In this document: piece by piece, positions 1 to 8,973 of the stretch | Numbering within the stretch: the first letter of the stretch is position 1 | Layout: every line of letters starts with the position of its first letter | Origin: Acholeplasmatales bacterium | GTDB taxonomy: Bacteria; Bacillota_I; Bacilli_A; Acholeplasmatales; Anaeroplasmataceae | DNA length: 64,000 nucleotides | Direction of reading: 5' to 3' | Assembly (NCBI GenBank): GCA_017542485.1 | Contig: JAFXXC010000006.1 | Span: forward strand, 24,934 to 88,933 | Translations under genes and position numbers: made by a program | The notes under the pieces: generated by a model | What the model saw: only the letters and a program-made list of their open reading frames with translations | What the model was told of the DNA's origin: nothing | Databases searched by the model: none

Positions 1-145
1 ATAAATCAAACATTCCACCGAATGAGCCAATTCCTGATACACATCCAGGTCTATCTGTTCTCTTAACATGCTTCTTATATCTTCTTACAGCTTCATAACC
101 AGCTTCTAAATCTACTCCACCTTGAGCATATGCCTTAGAACCCAT
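1..145 (-). CDS. purM: phosphoribosylformylglycinamidine cyclo-ligase (AIR synthase), N-terminal fragment
   Basis: PurM converts FGAM to aminoimidazole ribonucleotide using ATP, the fifth step of purine synthesis. Only the first 48 codons are in the window; the gene runs off the left edge. The translated start reads [20 protein letters not shown] and continues to a G-S-F-G-G-M-F-D-L stretch, which matches the conserved PurM N-terminus (GVD.EAG, then GGFGG.FD). The ATG at 143-145 is preceded by a GGAGG that overlaps the purC stop codon, so it is translated from the pur operon transcript directly after purC. Confidence 0.9.
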   Translation of the reverse strand, partial: MGSKAYAQGGVDLEAGYEAVRRYKKHVKRTDRPGCVSGIGSFGGMFDL

Positions 146-154
146 AAAATCCTC

Positions 155-868
155 CTACTTTAATTCGCTTAAACGCTTATAAATTTCTTGATAAGCTTCA
201 ATTACATTTCCTAAATCTCTTCTAAATCTATCCTTATCAAGTTTTTCATTTGTCTTACTATCCCATAATCTACAGCAATCTGGAGATATTTCATCAGCTA
301 ATACAATTTCACCATCAGCTGTCTTACCAAATTCAACCTTGAAATCAACTAAAGTTACACCAATTTCTAGGAACATTTTTTGTAATTCTTCATTAATTTT
401 CTTTAGCATTGCATAGATTGTATCTAATTCCTTATAAGTTACAGCACCTAAAGCTACTGCATGATGATCATTAATTAGTGGATCACCAAGCGCATCATCC
501 TTATAGCATAATTCATAAATTGTATTTACAGGCTTAGTACCCTCAGGAATACCAAGTCTCTTACTCATTGAACCTGCAATAATATTTCTAACAATTACTT
601 CAAGAGGAATAATATTAACTTTCTTACATAATTGTTCTCTATCATTTAAAGTTTCAATATAGTGAGTTTTTACACCTGCTTTAATTAATCTATTAAAGAT
701 AATAGTAGTTATCTTGTTATTCAACATACCCTTATCTTCAATTTGTGCTTTTTTAATTCCGTTAAATGCAGTAGCGTCATCCTTAAAATACATAATTATT
801 GTATTCTTATCATCTGTTGCATAAACTTGTTTTGCTTTTCCTTCGTATAATAATTCTTTCTTTTCCAT
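155..868 (-). CDS. purC: SAICAR synthetase
   Basis: Phosphoribosylaminoimidazole-succinocarboxamide synthase joins CAIR and aspartate with ATP in the cytoplasm. The 237 residues are the normal length for the short bacterial form. The N-terminus ([12 protein letters not shown]), the substrate-binding stretch [13 protein letters not shown] near residue 90, the VDFKVEFG segment and the [12 protein letters not shown] block near residue 195-205 are all family signatures. The ATG at 868 has an AAAGGAG ribosome binding site. It lies 18 bases after purL and 9 bases before purM, so it is an internal gene of the purK-L-C-M operon. No oddities seen. Confidence 0.96.
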   Translation of the reverse strand: MEKKELLYEGKAKQVYATDDKNTIIMYFKDDATAFNGIKKAQIEDKGMLNNKITTIIFNRLIKAGVKTHYIETLNDREQLCKKVNIIPLEVIVRNIIAGSMSKRLGIPEGTKPVNTIYELCYKDDALGDPLINDHHAVALGAVTYKELDTIYAMLKKINEELQKMFLEIGVTLVDFKVEFGKTADGEIVLADEISPDCCRLWDSKTNEKLDKDRFRRDLGNVIEAYQEIYKRLSELK

Positions 869-886
869 AATAATATCTCCTTTAAA

Positions 887-3800
887 TTACTTTTTAAAAT
901 AATCAACTGCATTTTGGAATATATTCTGCATCTTATCACCAGAAATATTTTTAAATAGACCATCTTCATATCTTTCTGAATGTCCCATCTTACCTAAAAT
1001 TAATCCATCAGGTGAAATAATACCCTCAATTGCAAAATTAGAACCATTTGGATTATATGGAGCATCAGTTGTTAATTCTTCATCTTCGTCAACATATACA
1101 AATGCAATTTGGCCATTGTCACGTAGACGCTTAGCTTCTTCTAAAGAAACAACAAATTTTCCTTCTCCATGGCTTACAGCAATAGAATGAACCTCACCAG
1201 TAGAGAAACTTGATAACCATGGTGAACCATTAGTCATTACCTTAGTAGATACGATTTGTGATACGTGTCTATTAATATCATTTCTAAATAATGTTGGAGA
1301 ATCCTCCTTAACTTCACCAAGCTTACCATATGGCAATAAGCCTGACTTGATTAATGCTTGGAATCCATTACAAATACCTAAGATTAATCCTTTTCTTTCA
1401 ATTAATCTATTAATAGCATTCTTGATCTTATCTTGATTCAATACATTAGCTATAAACTTACCAGAACCATCTGGTTCATCACCAGCTGAGAATCCACCAG
1501 ATAATACAAAGATATCTGCCTCATCAATATTCTTAGCCATTTCATCAATAGAATCAAATATATCTTGACTAGTTAAATTTCTAAACACTGATGTAGTGAT
1601 TTTAGCACCAGCATTTCTAAATCTCTTCTCTGTATCATAATCACAGTTTGTACCAGGGAATACTGGGAAGTAAGCAACCACTTCATCTTTATTCTTTAAA
1701 GGAACAATCTTCTTTTTCTTTGCCTTTATGTTAATTAATGCAGAATTGCTATCAACCATATCCTTATATACTTCAGTAAATTTACCTCTATTAGCGTTAT
1801 ATAAGTCTTCTAATTGGAACTTAACACCATTAACAACAGCTAAGCTTCTTAATTTTGTTCTACCAATTAAAATAGCATTCTTATAATTCATAAAGCCTTT
1901 TGATTCAACAACAATTGAACCATAATTATATGCATCTAATAATTTTTCATCATATTTAATTTGGAAACCAATATTATTACCAAAAGACATCTTAGCTAAT
2001 GCTTCAATTAAACCACCATTGCCTAATGCATAAGCACTAACAATCTTTCCTTCTTTAATCATATTGTTAACAAATTCAAAGTTTTCCTTTAATTGTTCAA
2101 TATTAGGTGTATAATTTTCATTTTCTGTATGCTTAATTAAATATAATCTATTATGATGATCCTTGAATTCAGGAGAGATAACATCTTCTGTTTTACAAGT
2201 TGTAATACCAAATGCCATAAGCATAGGAGGTACGTTGATATCTTGGAATGTACCACTCATAGAATCCTTACCACCTATTGATGGAAGACCGAATTCCATT
2301 TGCATCTTAAGTGCACCTAATAAAGCAGCTAAAGGCTTACCCCATGATTTCTCATTGTGCATTCTCTCAAAATATTCTTGGAATGAGAATCTCATATTAT
2401 TATATTTACCACCAGCTGCAACAACCTTACTAATTGCTTCAACTACTGCGTACATAGCACCATGATATGGACTATATTTTGAAATATATGGGTTATAACC
2501 AAATGCCATCATTGATGCAGTATTTGTAAATCCTAAAGTTGGTAACTTTTGAACTGATACTTGAGTTTCAGTTCTTTGATATTCACCACCAAATGGCATT
2601 AATACTGTTGAAGCACCAATTGTTGAATCGAACATTTCAATCAAACCCTTTTGGCTAGTTACATTCTTATCAGCTAATGTATCAAATATTCTAGCTTTTA
2701 AATCCTTATCAGGCTTAATGAATGGATTAACATCGCTAACTGCTTCAATTTCAGCCTTGGCATGATGTACTGCACCTGCTGAGTCAATGAACTCACGAGA
2801 TAAATCTACGATTGTTCTACCCATATAATGCATTACTAATCTATTTGTATCAGTTACATTTGCAACATGTGTAACTTCAATATTTTCTTCTTTACAATAC
2901 TTAATGAATTCATCCTTATCCTTTGGCTCAACTACAACTGCCATTCTTTCTTGAGATTCTGAAATAGCAAGTTCTGTAGCATTTAAACCAGAATATTTTA
3001 CAGGAACTTCATCAAGCATAATGTCTAAGCCTGGTGCTAATTCGCCAATTGCAACACTTACACCACCAGCACCAAAGTCATTAGATTTCTTAATTAATCT
3101 TGTAACCTCAGGTCTTCTAAATAAGTGGCTTATCTTTCTTTCCTCAGGAGCATTACCCTTTTGAACTTCACTTGAACATACTTCAATACTCTTAACATTA
3201 TGTTCCTTAGATGAACCAGTTGCACCACCGATACCATCGCGTCCTGTTCTACCTCCTAAAAGTAAGATTACATCTCCTTTAGCAGGTGACTCACGTCTAA
3301 CATTTTCAGCCTTAACAGCTCCAACTACAGCACCAACCTCTAATCTCTTAGCCAAATAATCTTCATGATAAATTTCTCTAACATGTGTTGTAGCTAAACC
3401 AATTTGGTTACCATATGATGAATAACCAGCTGCTGCCTTAGTTGAAATAACTCTTTGAGGAAGCTTACCAGGAATTGTATCCTTTACATCCTGATAAATA
3501 TCACCAGCACCTGTAACACGCATAGCTTGGTAAACATATGCACGTCCAGATAGTGGGTCTCTAATAGCTCCACCTAAGCATGTTGATGCACCACCAAATG
3601 GTTCAATTTCAGTTGGGTGGTTATGTGTTTCATTTTTAAATTGTAATAACCACTTTTCTTCTTGACCATCAACATCAACATTTACATAAATTGAACAAGC
3701 ATTGTTTTCTTCAGATTCCTCTAAATCATCTAGCTTGCCAATCTTTCTTAAATATCTAGCACCAATAGTTGCTAAATCCATTAAACATAATTTCTTTTCA

Positions 3801-4576
3801 TCTCTTTTTAAATCTTGACGAACATTATAATATTCATCTAATGCTTCTTCTAATTCACTCTTCATAAATGAATCATCGATTGTAATTTCATCAAGTACTG
3901 TACCAAATGTAGTATGTCTGCAGTGATCAGACCAATAAGTATCAAGAATTCTTAATTCTGTCTCCCATGGATCTCTACCTTCTTTAGTGAAGTATTCAAC
4001 AACGCACTTAAGGTCATCCTCATTCATTGCAAGACCCATCTTTTTGCAATAATCCTTTAATTCATCATCCTTAAGCTTAATAAATCCTTCTAATACTTCA
4101 ACAGGCTTTCTTTCTGCTTTTTCTAAATCTGATAATTTAGTTAAATCCTTTTCTCTAGATTCAACTTGGTTGATTACATATTTTTTAATTCTTTCAACAT
4201 CTTCATCAGATACTTCTTCATCTACAATAAAAATCTTTCCAGATCTAATATTAATATTTGCATTTGGATTAATTAACTTACAACAATCAATTGCACTTGA
4301 TGCTCTTTGATCGAATTGACCAGGTAAATATTCCATTGCGATATATTTCTTTCCTTCAAGATTCAATCTATCGTAAACATTATCTGTTACAATTTCACCA
4401 AATACTTGATATTTACTTCTTTCTAATAATTCCTCATCAAATCCAAATAAATCATAAACATTAATATATCTTAGCTTCTTAATGTTTAATCCTAAATTCA
4501 AATTCAAATCAGCTTGCATACTTAATGCTTCTACTTGAAATTCTTTTTTCTTTTCTACATAAATACGATAATCCAT
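887..4576 (-). CDS. purL: phosphoribosylformylglycinamidine synthase, large fused form
   Basis: FGAM synthase converts FGAR to FGAM with ATP and glutamine. At 1229 residues this is the single-chain form, with an N-terminal PurS-like part, two AIR-synthase-like halves and a C-terminal glutamine amidotransferase domain. Visible motifs include HNHPTEIEPFGGA and GGRTGRDGIGGATGSS in the synthase core, the amidotransferase nucleophile in GICNGFQAL, and the closing GHSERYEDGL. Many Bacilli instead use separate purS, purQ and purL genes, so the fused form is a point of interest for taxonomy. I chose the ATG at 4576; a GTG five codons upstream is also in frame but the AGGAAG ribosome binding site fits the ATG. 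It begins 1 base after the purK stop. Confidence 0.96.
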   Translation of the reverse strand: MDYRIYVEKKKEFQVEALSMQADLNLNLGLNIKKLRYINVYDLFGFDEELLERSKYQVFGEIVTDNVYDRLNLEGKKYIAMEYLPGQFDQRASSAIDCCKLINPNANINIRSGKIFIVDEEVSDEDVERIKKYVINQVESREKDLTKLSDLEKAERKPVEVLEGFIKLKDDELKDYCKKMGLAMNEDDLKCVVEYFTKEGRDPWETELRILDTYWSDHCRHTTFGTVLDEITIDDSFMKSELEEALDEYYNVRQDLKRDEKKLCLMDLATIGARYLRKIGKLDDLEESEENNACSIYVNVDVDGQEEKWLLQFKNETHNHPTEIEPFGGASTCLGGAIRDPLSGRAYVYQAMRVTGAGDIYQDVKDTIPGKLPQRVISTKAAAGYSSYGNQIGLATTHVREIYHEDYLAKRLEVGAVVGAVKAENVRRESPAKGDVILLLGGRTGRDGIGGATGSSKEHNVKSIEVCSSEVQKGNAPEERKISHLFRRPEVTRLIKKSNDFGAGGVSVAIGELAPGLDIMLDEVPVKYSGLNATELAISESQERMAVVVEPKDKDEFIKYCKEENIEVTHVANVTDTNRLVMHYMGRTIVDLSREFIDSAGAVHHAKAEIEAVSDVNPFIKPDKDLKARIFDTLADKNVTSQKGLIEMFDSTIGASTVLMPFGGEYQRTETQVSVQKLPTLGFTNTASMMAFGYNPYISKYSPYHGAMYAVVEAISKVVAAGGKYNNMRFSFQEYFERMHNEKSWGKPLAALLGALKMQMEFGLPSIGGKDSMSGTFQDINVPPMLMAFGITTCKTEDVISPEFKDHHNRLYLIKHTENENYTPNIEQLKENFEFVNNMIKEGKIVSAYALGNGGLIEALAKMSFGNNIGFQIKYDEKLLDAYNYGSIVVESKGFMNYKNAILIGRTKLRSLAVVNGVKFQLEDLYNANRGKFTEVYKDMVDSNSALINIKAKKKKIVPLKNKDEVVAYFPVFPGTNCDYDTEKRFRNAGAKITTSVFRNLTSQDIFDSIDEMAKNIDEADIFVLSGGFSAGDEPDGSGKFIANVLNQDKIKNAINRLIERKGLILGICNGFQALIKSGLLPYGKLGEVKEDSPTLFRNDINRHVSQIVSTKVMTNGSPWLSSFSTGEVHSIAVSHGEGKFVVSLEEAKRLRDNGQIAFVYVDEDEELTTDAPYNPNGSNFAIEGIISPDGLILGKMGHSERYEDGLFKNISGDKMQNIFQNAVDYFKK

Positions 4577-4577
4577 T

Positions 4578-5663
4578 TTATTCTTCCTCACAAAATAAAT
4601 TTTTATATTTCAAATTATATTCATCAATCTTTAAATTAGTAAATGTGACATGTGCCATCTTCCTAGCATGTCTTACTTCACTTTTATAATAATCATGAAT
4701 ATAAATATCTTTATCAGCCTTTAGTTTTTTCATATTCTCATAATCAAAGCCTAATATGTTTTTCATAATAGTTGGCTGTAACAATTTAGGTTCTACCAAA
4801 TCCATATCAAGTAAGAACCTAGCTAAAGCGTCATATTGACTGCTATTGCAACCCTCAATAGTATAATGTCCACTATTATGAGGTCTTGGTGCCATTTCAT
4901 TAAAATAGAAATCATCACCCTTAACAAAGAATTCTATAGCAAGAATTCCATAATAATCTTTCCTTATCATAAAATTCTTGGCAGCTTCTCTAATTTTATT
5001 AAAGATTTCTTTTTGCTCATCAACAATGCACAAATCCAAAATACCATTTTTATGTTTATTAATTCCCATTGGGAAGGTAATAACTTGATCTTTACTTCTA
5101 ACAACAATAACACTTGTCTCAAAATCATATTTAATGAATTCTTCTAATATACCTTCACCACTTAAATAAGGTTCAACTTTCTTTATATCAGCCTCACTCT
5201 TTATAATAACTTGACCATGTCCATCATATCCTAATGTTGTAGTTTTATATACTGCAGGATATCCTATTTCACTTAGTCCAGTAACTAAATCATCCATAGA
5301 TAAAATTCTTTTAAACCTTGGTGGATTCAATCCATTAGCTTTAGCATTTTCCTTTTCTCTAATTCTATTTTGAGAATCAAATAAAGGTTCAATACCTTGC
5401 TTAATGTTATAATTATCTCTTAAATGTTTCAAAGCAACAGCTGGAACATTTTCAAATTCGTAAGTTATAACATCAACCTTTTTAGCTAACTTAATCAAAT
5501 TATCTAAATCATCATATTTACTTTCAATAATCTCATCACAGACAAATGATGCACTACACTTTGGATTAGGATCTAGTGCAATAACCTTAGCATTATATTT
5601 CTTTAATGCTTCAGCTAACATCATACCTAATTGTCCGCCTCCGATAATACCAACTGTCTTCAT
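4578..5663 (-). CDS. purK: N5-carboxyaminoimidazole ribonucleotide synthetase (ATP-grasp)
   Basis: PurK carboxylates AIR with bicarbonate and ATP to give N5-CAIR. The N-terminal KTVGIIGGGQLGMMLAEA nucleotide-fold segment, the central ATP-grasp stretch with YKTTTLGYDGHGQ, and the metal-binding FFNEMAPRPHNSGHYTIEG near residue 265-285 are all diagnostic. Length 361 residues is normal. The start is the ATG at 5661-5663 behind AAAGGAG; an upstream in-frame GTG inside the leader terminator has no good ribosome binding site. It is the first structural gene of the operon and lies behind an attenuator-like leader. No purE was seen in the window, although PurE would be needed to convert N5-CAIR to CAIR. 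Confidence 0.95.
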   Translation of the reverse strand: MKTVGIIGGGQLGMMLAEALKKYNAKVIALDPNPKCSASFVCDEIIESKYDDLDNLIKLAKKVDVITYEFENVPAVALKHLRDNYNIKQGIEPLFDSQNRIREKENAKANGLNPPRFKRILSMDDLVTGLSEIGYPAVYKTTTLGYDGHGQVIIKSEADIKKVEPYLSGEGILEEFIKYDFETSVIVVRSKDQVITFPMGINKHKNGILDLCIVDEQKEIFNKIREAAKNFMIRKDYYGILAIEFFVKGDDFYFNEMAPRPHNSGHYTIEGCNSSQYDALARFLLDMDLVEPKLLQPTIMKNILGFDYENMKKLKADKDIYIHDYYKSEVRHARKMAHVTFTNLKIDEYNLKYKNLFCEEE

Positions 5664-5680
5664 AACTACTCCTTTAAAAC

Positions 5681-5712
5681 AAAAAAGGGGCACTAAAAAA
5701 ATTACCCCTTAA
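5681..5712 (-). terminator. leader intrinsic terminator (attenuator) before purK
   Basis: On the minus strand AAGGGG (5710-5705) can pair with CCCCTT (5690-5685), extendable by two weaker pairs, and is followed by a run of six T. The hairpin lies between the inferred promoter and the purK ribosome binding site, so it would stop transcription before the first gene. The upstream GAGGGGC at about 5768-5774 is also complementary to the GCCCC arm, giving an alternative fold that would prevent the terminator. This supports attenuation control of the pur operon; the folding is read by eye. Confidence 0.65.
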
Positions 5713-5762
5713 GCAATCATAACTTTATTATAGCTATTAATTCTAATTATTGACCTACGCAT
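5709..5762 (-). CDS. candidate purK operon leader peptide (17 residues)
   Basis: Within the leader, an ATG at 5760-5762 follows a GAGAGGGG ribosome binding site with six bases of spacing and opens a 17-codon frame reading MRRSIIRINSYNKVMIA. Its TAA stop at 5709-5711 overlaps the first bases of the terminator's 5' arm. A ribosome finishing or stalling here would cover that arm and favour read-through into purK. The residues are not enriched for one amino acid, so a classical amino-acid-starvation leader is not obvious. A chance ORF in AT-rich DNA is the alternative; the ribosome binding site and the stop position argue against it. Confidence 0.4.
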   Translation of the reverse strand: MRRSIIRINSYNKVMIA

Positions 5763-5807
5763 AATAAGCCCCTCTCAAAATTATAGTATATAAATACTAT
5801 AAGCTAT

Positions 5808-5833
5808 ATTTATCGTCCTTAAAAACGACAAAT
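5808..5833 (-). promoter_or_regulatory. inverted repeat at the start of the pur leader
   Basis: ATTTATCGT (5808-5816) and ACGACAAAT (5825-5833) form an inverted repeat with one mismatch in DNA, which becomes a G-U pair in the minus-strand RNA, giving a nine-pair hairpin with an 8-base loop. It lies a few bases after the proposed -10 box, near the expected transcription start. It could be an operator or the first hairpin of the leader RNA. It does not match the purine riboswitch core. Confidence 0.4.
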
Positions 5834-5835
5834 AG

Positions 5836-5864
5836 ATTTTAGCATAAAATACCACAATAGTAAA
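5836..5864 (-). promoter_or_regulatory. probable promoter of the pur operon
   Basis: On the minus strand TTTACT (5864-5859) is separated by 17 bases from TAAAAT (5841-5836), and the -10 is preceded by TGC, an extended -10 arrangement. Transcription would start near 5829 and give a leader of about 165 bases before purK. Confidence 0.5.
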
Positions 5865-5867
5865 TAT

Positions 5868-5896
5868 TAGGTTTTAAAAATATGTAGGTTTTAAAA
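5868..5896. repeat. direct repeat just upstream of the pur promoter
   Basis: TAGGTTTTAAAA occurs at 5868-5879 and again at 5885-5896, 17 bases apart and ending four bases from the proposed -35 box. The position suits a regulator binding site, but low-complexity AT-rich DNA makes chance repeats common. The rest of the 5897-5990 stretch shows no feature I can name. Confidence 0.35.
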
Positions 5897-5990
5897 TATA
5901 ATAATTAATAGCACAAAAATCATAATTATTTTGAATGTTTTTATATGCAAATTAATGCATATCTATGCCTAATTTCAAGAAATTCTATCC

Positions 5991-6019
5991 CAAAAGAAAA
6001 GGATTGTAAAAAACAATCC
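5991..6019 (-). terminator. intrinsic terminator after yitT
   Basis: GGATTG (6001-6006) and CAATCC (6014-6019) form a hairpin. Read on the minus strand it is followed by TTTTCTTTT. It ends the metG-yitT unit and separates it from the pur promoter region. Confidence 0.7.
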
Positions 6020-6026
6020 CCGTATT

Positions 6027-6938
6027 TTATATAATTGTATGTTTAAAGAATGCACCTATTACTCTTTTAACTGGTAATACCATTATAAACGCATTAGGAT
6101 CTACTGCGTTTATTACTCTTTTTGCATGATCAAGCTCATATGATGAAATAACCATAAACACATCAGCTTTATCTATATGAGTATAAGCACCACTAACATT
6201 TGATATTGTGCAACCTCTTTTTATTTCAGTAATAAGTGCTGTACTTACTTCATCCTTCTTAGATGTTATTACATCTATTCTTAAATAATTATATGCTGTA
6301 TGTATCTTATCAACCACTAAATTAGTAATGATAATAAAGATAAATGTATATAATGATGTAGCTACATCTTGATTAATAATGCCACCTATTACAGCAAGTA
6401 CTATATTAATTAGCATAGAAAATACGCCAATAGATACACCCTTTTTTAGATTTATTGCTTGAGCAACTATATCAACACCACCAGTTGATGTACCATATCT
6501 CAATGCAACACCAATACCAACACCAGATAACAAACCAGCAATAATAGATAAGAATAATCTATCATCCTTAATATTTTCAACAAATGCAGGTGTAGGTATA
6601 AAACCCAATAACAATACTGACTGAACCACAACAGATAGCATAGTATATACTATAAATCTTGGTGATACATATTTAAATCCAAGTATACAAAGTGGAATAT
6701 TAAAAATCAAAGTGAACACACCGACAGGAATATTAATATCCCATAATCTAAATATTCTATTAAATACTTGTCCTACTGAAGTCAAACCTATTGACAATAA
6801 ATTAGCAGGCTCCAAAAACCATAATACTGCTAGTGCATAAATAGCAGATGAAAAAACTACGATAGTTACTCTAAATGCATCATCTAATAGCCTTCTCTTA
6901 ATTGGTGCACCATTTAATGGACCATTATCAATATTCAT
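6027..6938 (-). CDS. YitT family membrane protein (DUF161 plus DUF2179)
   Basis: A 303-residue integral membrane protein of the YitT/DUF161 family, whose transport role is not settled. About five to six hydrophobic segments occupy residues 20-220, including the typical GTSTGGVDIVAQ loop near residue 145-160. A soluble DUF2179 domain (residues about 225-303, with the KRGCTISNVSGAYT and DPNAFIMVLPVKRVIG stretches) follows. It starts 2 bases after the metG stop with no clear ribosome binding site of its own, which points to translation coupled to metG. Normal length; nothing broken. Confidence 0.88.
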   Translation of the reverse strand: MNIDNGPLNGAPIKRRLLDDAFRVTIVVFSSAIYALAVLWFLEPANLLSIGLTSVGQVFNRIFRLWDINIPVGVFTLIFNIPLCILGFKYVSPRFIVYTMLSVVVQSVLLLGFIPTPAFVENIKDDRLFLSIIAGLLSGVGIGVALRYGTSTGGVDIVAQAINLKKGVSIGVFSMLINIVLAVIGGIINQDVATSLYTFIFIIITNLVVDKIHTAYNYLRIDVITSKKDEVSTALITEIKRGCTISNVSGAYTHIDKADVFMVISSYELDHAKRVINAVDPNAFIMVLPVKRVIGAFFKHTII

Positions 6939-6940
6939 AA

Positions 6941-8869
6941 TTATCTTATAATATCTCCTGGCTTACACTTATCAATATTAACAAGCTCTAAATATGTATC
7001 CTTCTCATCAGAACCACAAAGCAACATACCCTTTGATTCAACACCACGAAGTACGATAGGCTTTAAATTCTTAACAACAATAACCTTCTTACCAACTAAT
7101 TCCTCAGGTTTATAGAATTTAGCAATACCAGACACTATTTGTCTAACCTCAGTACCAATATTAACCTTAAATACTAATAATTTATCAGCCTTAGGATGCT
7201 TATTAGCCTCTAATATTTCACCAACAACTAAATTAATCTTTTCAAAATCATCAATAGTAATTTCAGGTGTATTATTCTCTACTTTAGCTTCTTCCTTAGC
7301 CTTCTTTTCTTCTTCAGCCTTAGCAACATTTGCCATTACTTCATTAACATCTAATCTTTGGAATAATACATCACATTTAGAAACTAAATACTTATTCTCT
7401 TTACCGAATTCTAAATCCTTAAATTCAATATTATTAGTACCAAGTGCTTTATAAACCTTACTTGCTGTTTCAGGAATTGCAGGCTCTAATAATACAGTTG
7501 CTATTCTAATAGATTCTAAAAGATTGTATAAAACATTCATCAATAAGCTCTTCTTTGATTCATCTTTAGCTAAAACCCAAGGAGCTGTTTCATCAATAAA
7601 TTTATTCGCTTGTCTAACTAATTTCATTACTTCTTCTAATGCATCAGCTACCTTAAATTGATCCATTAAAATCTTATAATTTTTAACAGATTCATTAACT
7701 TGATTAATTAATTCATCGTCAAACTCAGTTTTAGTTGCCTTAACTATTTCTGCATCACCAAAATATTTTTTAATCATAGCGATAGTTCTATTGACTAAAT
7801 TTCCATAAGTATTAGCTAAATCAGAATTTGTTCTTTCACATACTAATTCATAAGTTATATTACCATCTTGAGCAAATGGTATTTCATGTAATACATAATA
7901 TCTTACAGCATCAACACCAAAATATGATGTTAAATCATCAGTATATAATACATTATTTTTAGATTTTGACATCTTGTTATGATTAGTTAAAATCCAAGGA
8001 TGTCCAAATACCTGTTTAGGTAATGGTAAATCTAGTGACATTAACATAATTGGCCAGTAAATTGTATGGAATCTTAAAATATCCTTACCAATTAAATGAA
8101 TATCTGCAGGCCAATATTTTTTGTATAATTCGCCATTATTTCCATCAACATCATATCCTAATCCAGTGATATAGTTTAATAATGCATCAATCCAAACATA
8201 AATAACATGCTTAGGATCAGATATAACAGGAATACCCCACTTGTATGATGTACGTGATACACATAAATCAGGAATTGGATTTTTCAAGAAATTGTTAATC
8301 ATTTCATTCTTTCTCGCTTCAGGTTGAATGAATGTTGGATTTTCATTAATGTAATTTAATAATCTTCCTCTATAAGGTTCAAGCTTTAAAAAGTAACATT
8401 CCTCACTGTTTTTAGTTACTTTAGAACCACAATCAGGACAGCATCCATCAACTAAATCTTTTTCAGTAAAATATGATTCACAATCTACACAATAAAAGCC
8501 TTCATATTTACCCTTATAGATATCACCTTTCTTTAGCATTTTTTCAAATGCCTTGGCAACTTGTTCTTCATGATCCTTATCAGTTGTACGAATAAAGTGA
8601 TCGTATTTTACATTCATCATATCATAAGTATCTCTTAATTCTTTTGATACTTTATCAACATGCTCCTTAGGTGTAATACCCATACCAATTGCCTTTTGTT
8701 CTATCTTTTGACCATGTTCATCTGTTCCTGTTTGGAAATATGTATCATAGCCATCTTTTTTCTTATATCTTACTATGCAATCTGCTAATATTGCTTCATA
8801 AACATTACCAATATGTGGCTTAGATGAAGTATATGCAATTGCAGTTGTTAAATAAAACTTTTTGCTCAT
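6941..8869 (-). CDS. metG: methionyl-tRNA synthetase with C-terminal tRNA-binding domain
   Basis: Charges tRNA-Met with methionine. The class I HIGN motif is in SSKPHIGNVYEA near residue 20, and KMSKSKNNVL lies near residue 300. A zinc-knuckle insert with CVDC and CPDCGS spans residues about 125-150. The last ~110 residues (after a Lys/Glu-rich linker with EEEKKAKEE) form an EMAPII/Trbp111-like tRNA-binding domain (FEKINLVVGEI, KPIVLRGVESKGM). The 642-residue length is normal for the Bacilli form. GGGAGG precedes the ATG, and a strong promoter lies immediately upstream. It is followed directly by yitT. No T-box leader was seen. Confidence 0.96.
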   Translation of the reverse strand: MSKKFYLTTAIAYTSSKPHIGNVYEAILADCIVRYKKKDGYDTYFQTGTDEHGQKIEQKAIGMGITPKEHVDKVSKELRDTYDMMNVKYDHFIRTTDKDHEEQVAKAFEKMLKKGDIYKGKYEGFYCVDCESYFTEKDLVDGCCPDCGSKVTKNSEECYFLKLEPYRGRLLNYINENPTFIQPEARKNEMINNFLKNPIPDLCVSRTSYKWGIPVISDPKHVIYVWIDALLNYITGLGYDVDGNNGELYKKYWPADIHLIGKDILRFHTIYWPIMLMSLDLPLPKQVFGHPWILTNHNKMSKSKNNVLYTDDLTSYFGVDAVRYYVLHEIPFAQDGNITYELVCERTNSDLANTYGNLVNRTIAMIKKYFGDAEIVKATKTEFDDELINQVNESVKNYKILMDQFKVADALEEVMKLVRQANKFIDETAPWVLAKDESKKSLLMNVLYNLLESIRIATVLLEPAIPETASKVYKALGTNNIEFKDLEFGKENKYLVSKCDVLFQRLDVNEVMANVAKAEEEKKAKEEAKVENNTPEITIDDFEKINLVVGEILEANKHPKADKLLVFKVNIGTEVRQIVSGIAKFYKPEELVGKKVIVVKNLKPIVLRGVESKGMLLCGSDEKDTYLELVNIDKCKPGDIIR

Positions 8870-8899
8870 AAATAAGGCCTCCCTTTAATTTACTAGTAA

Positions 8900-8928
8900 A
8901 TTATAGCAAAACATTAATGAATATTCAA
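8900..8928 (-). promoter_or_regulatory. promoter of metG-yitT
   Basis: TTGAAT (minus strand, 8928-8923), a 17-base spacer and TATAAT (8905-8900), with TGC before the -10 box, lie 31 bases upstream of the metG ATG. This is a near-consensus housekeeping promoter. Confidence 0.75.
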
Positions 8929-8942
8929 TCTCATTAACAAAA

Positions 8943-8968
8943 GAATGGGATATGTTTCCATATCCCAA
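8943..8968 (-). terminator. intrinsic terminator after the P-type ATPase gene
   Basis: TGGGATATG (8947-8955) and CATATCCCA (8960-8968) form a perfect nine-pair stem with a four-base loop, followed on the minus strand by a T-rich TTCTTTTG. Confidence 0.75.
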
Positions 8969-8973
8969 ACAAT

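Noticed and set aside
5664..5693. Longer purK start (GTG in the terminator)
   Set aside because: The upstream in-frame start lies inside the attenuator arm with no ribosome binding site; the ATG at 5661-5663 begins the family-typical KTVGIIGGG.
5663..5834. Purine riboswitch in the purK leader
   Set aside because: The conserved core bases and two kissing loops of the purine aptamer are not present. PRPP, ZTP and THF cores also did not match by eye.
8870..8973. T-box leader for metG (and for cysS at 14914-14963)
   Set aside because: Both upstream regions are too short and lack the T-box bulge sequence; metG has a plain promoter.
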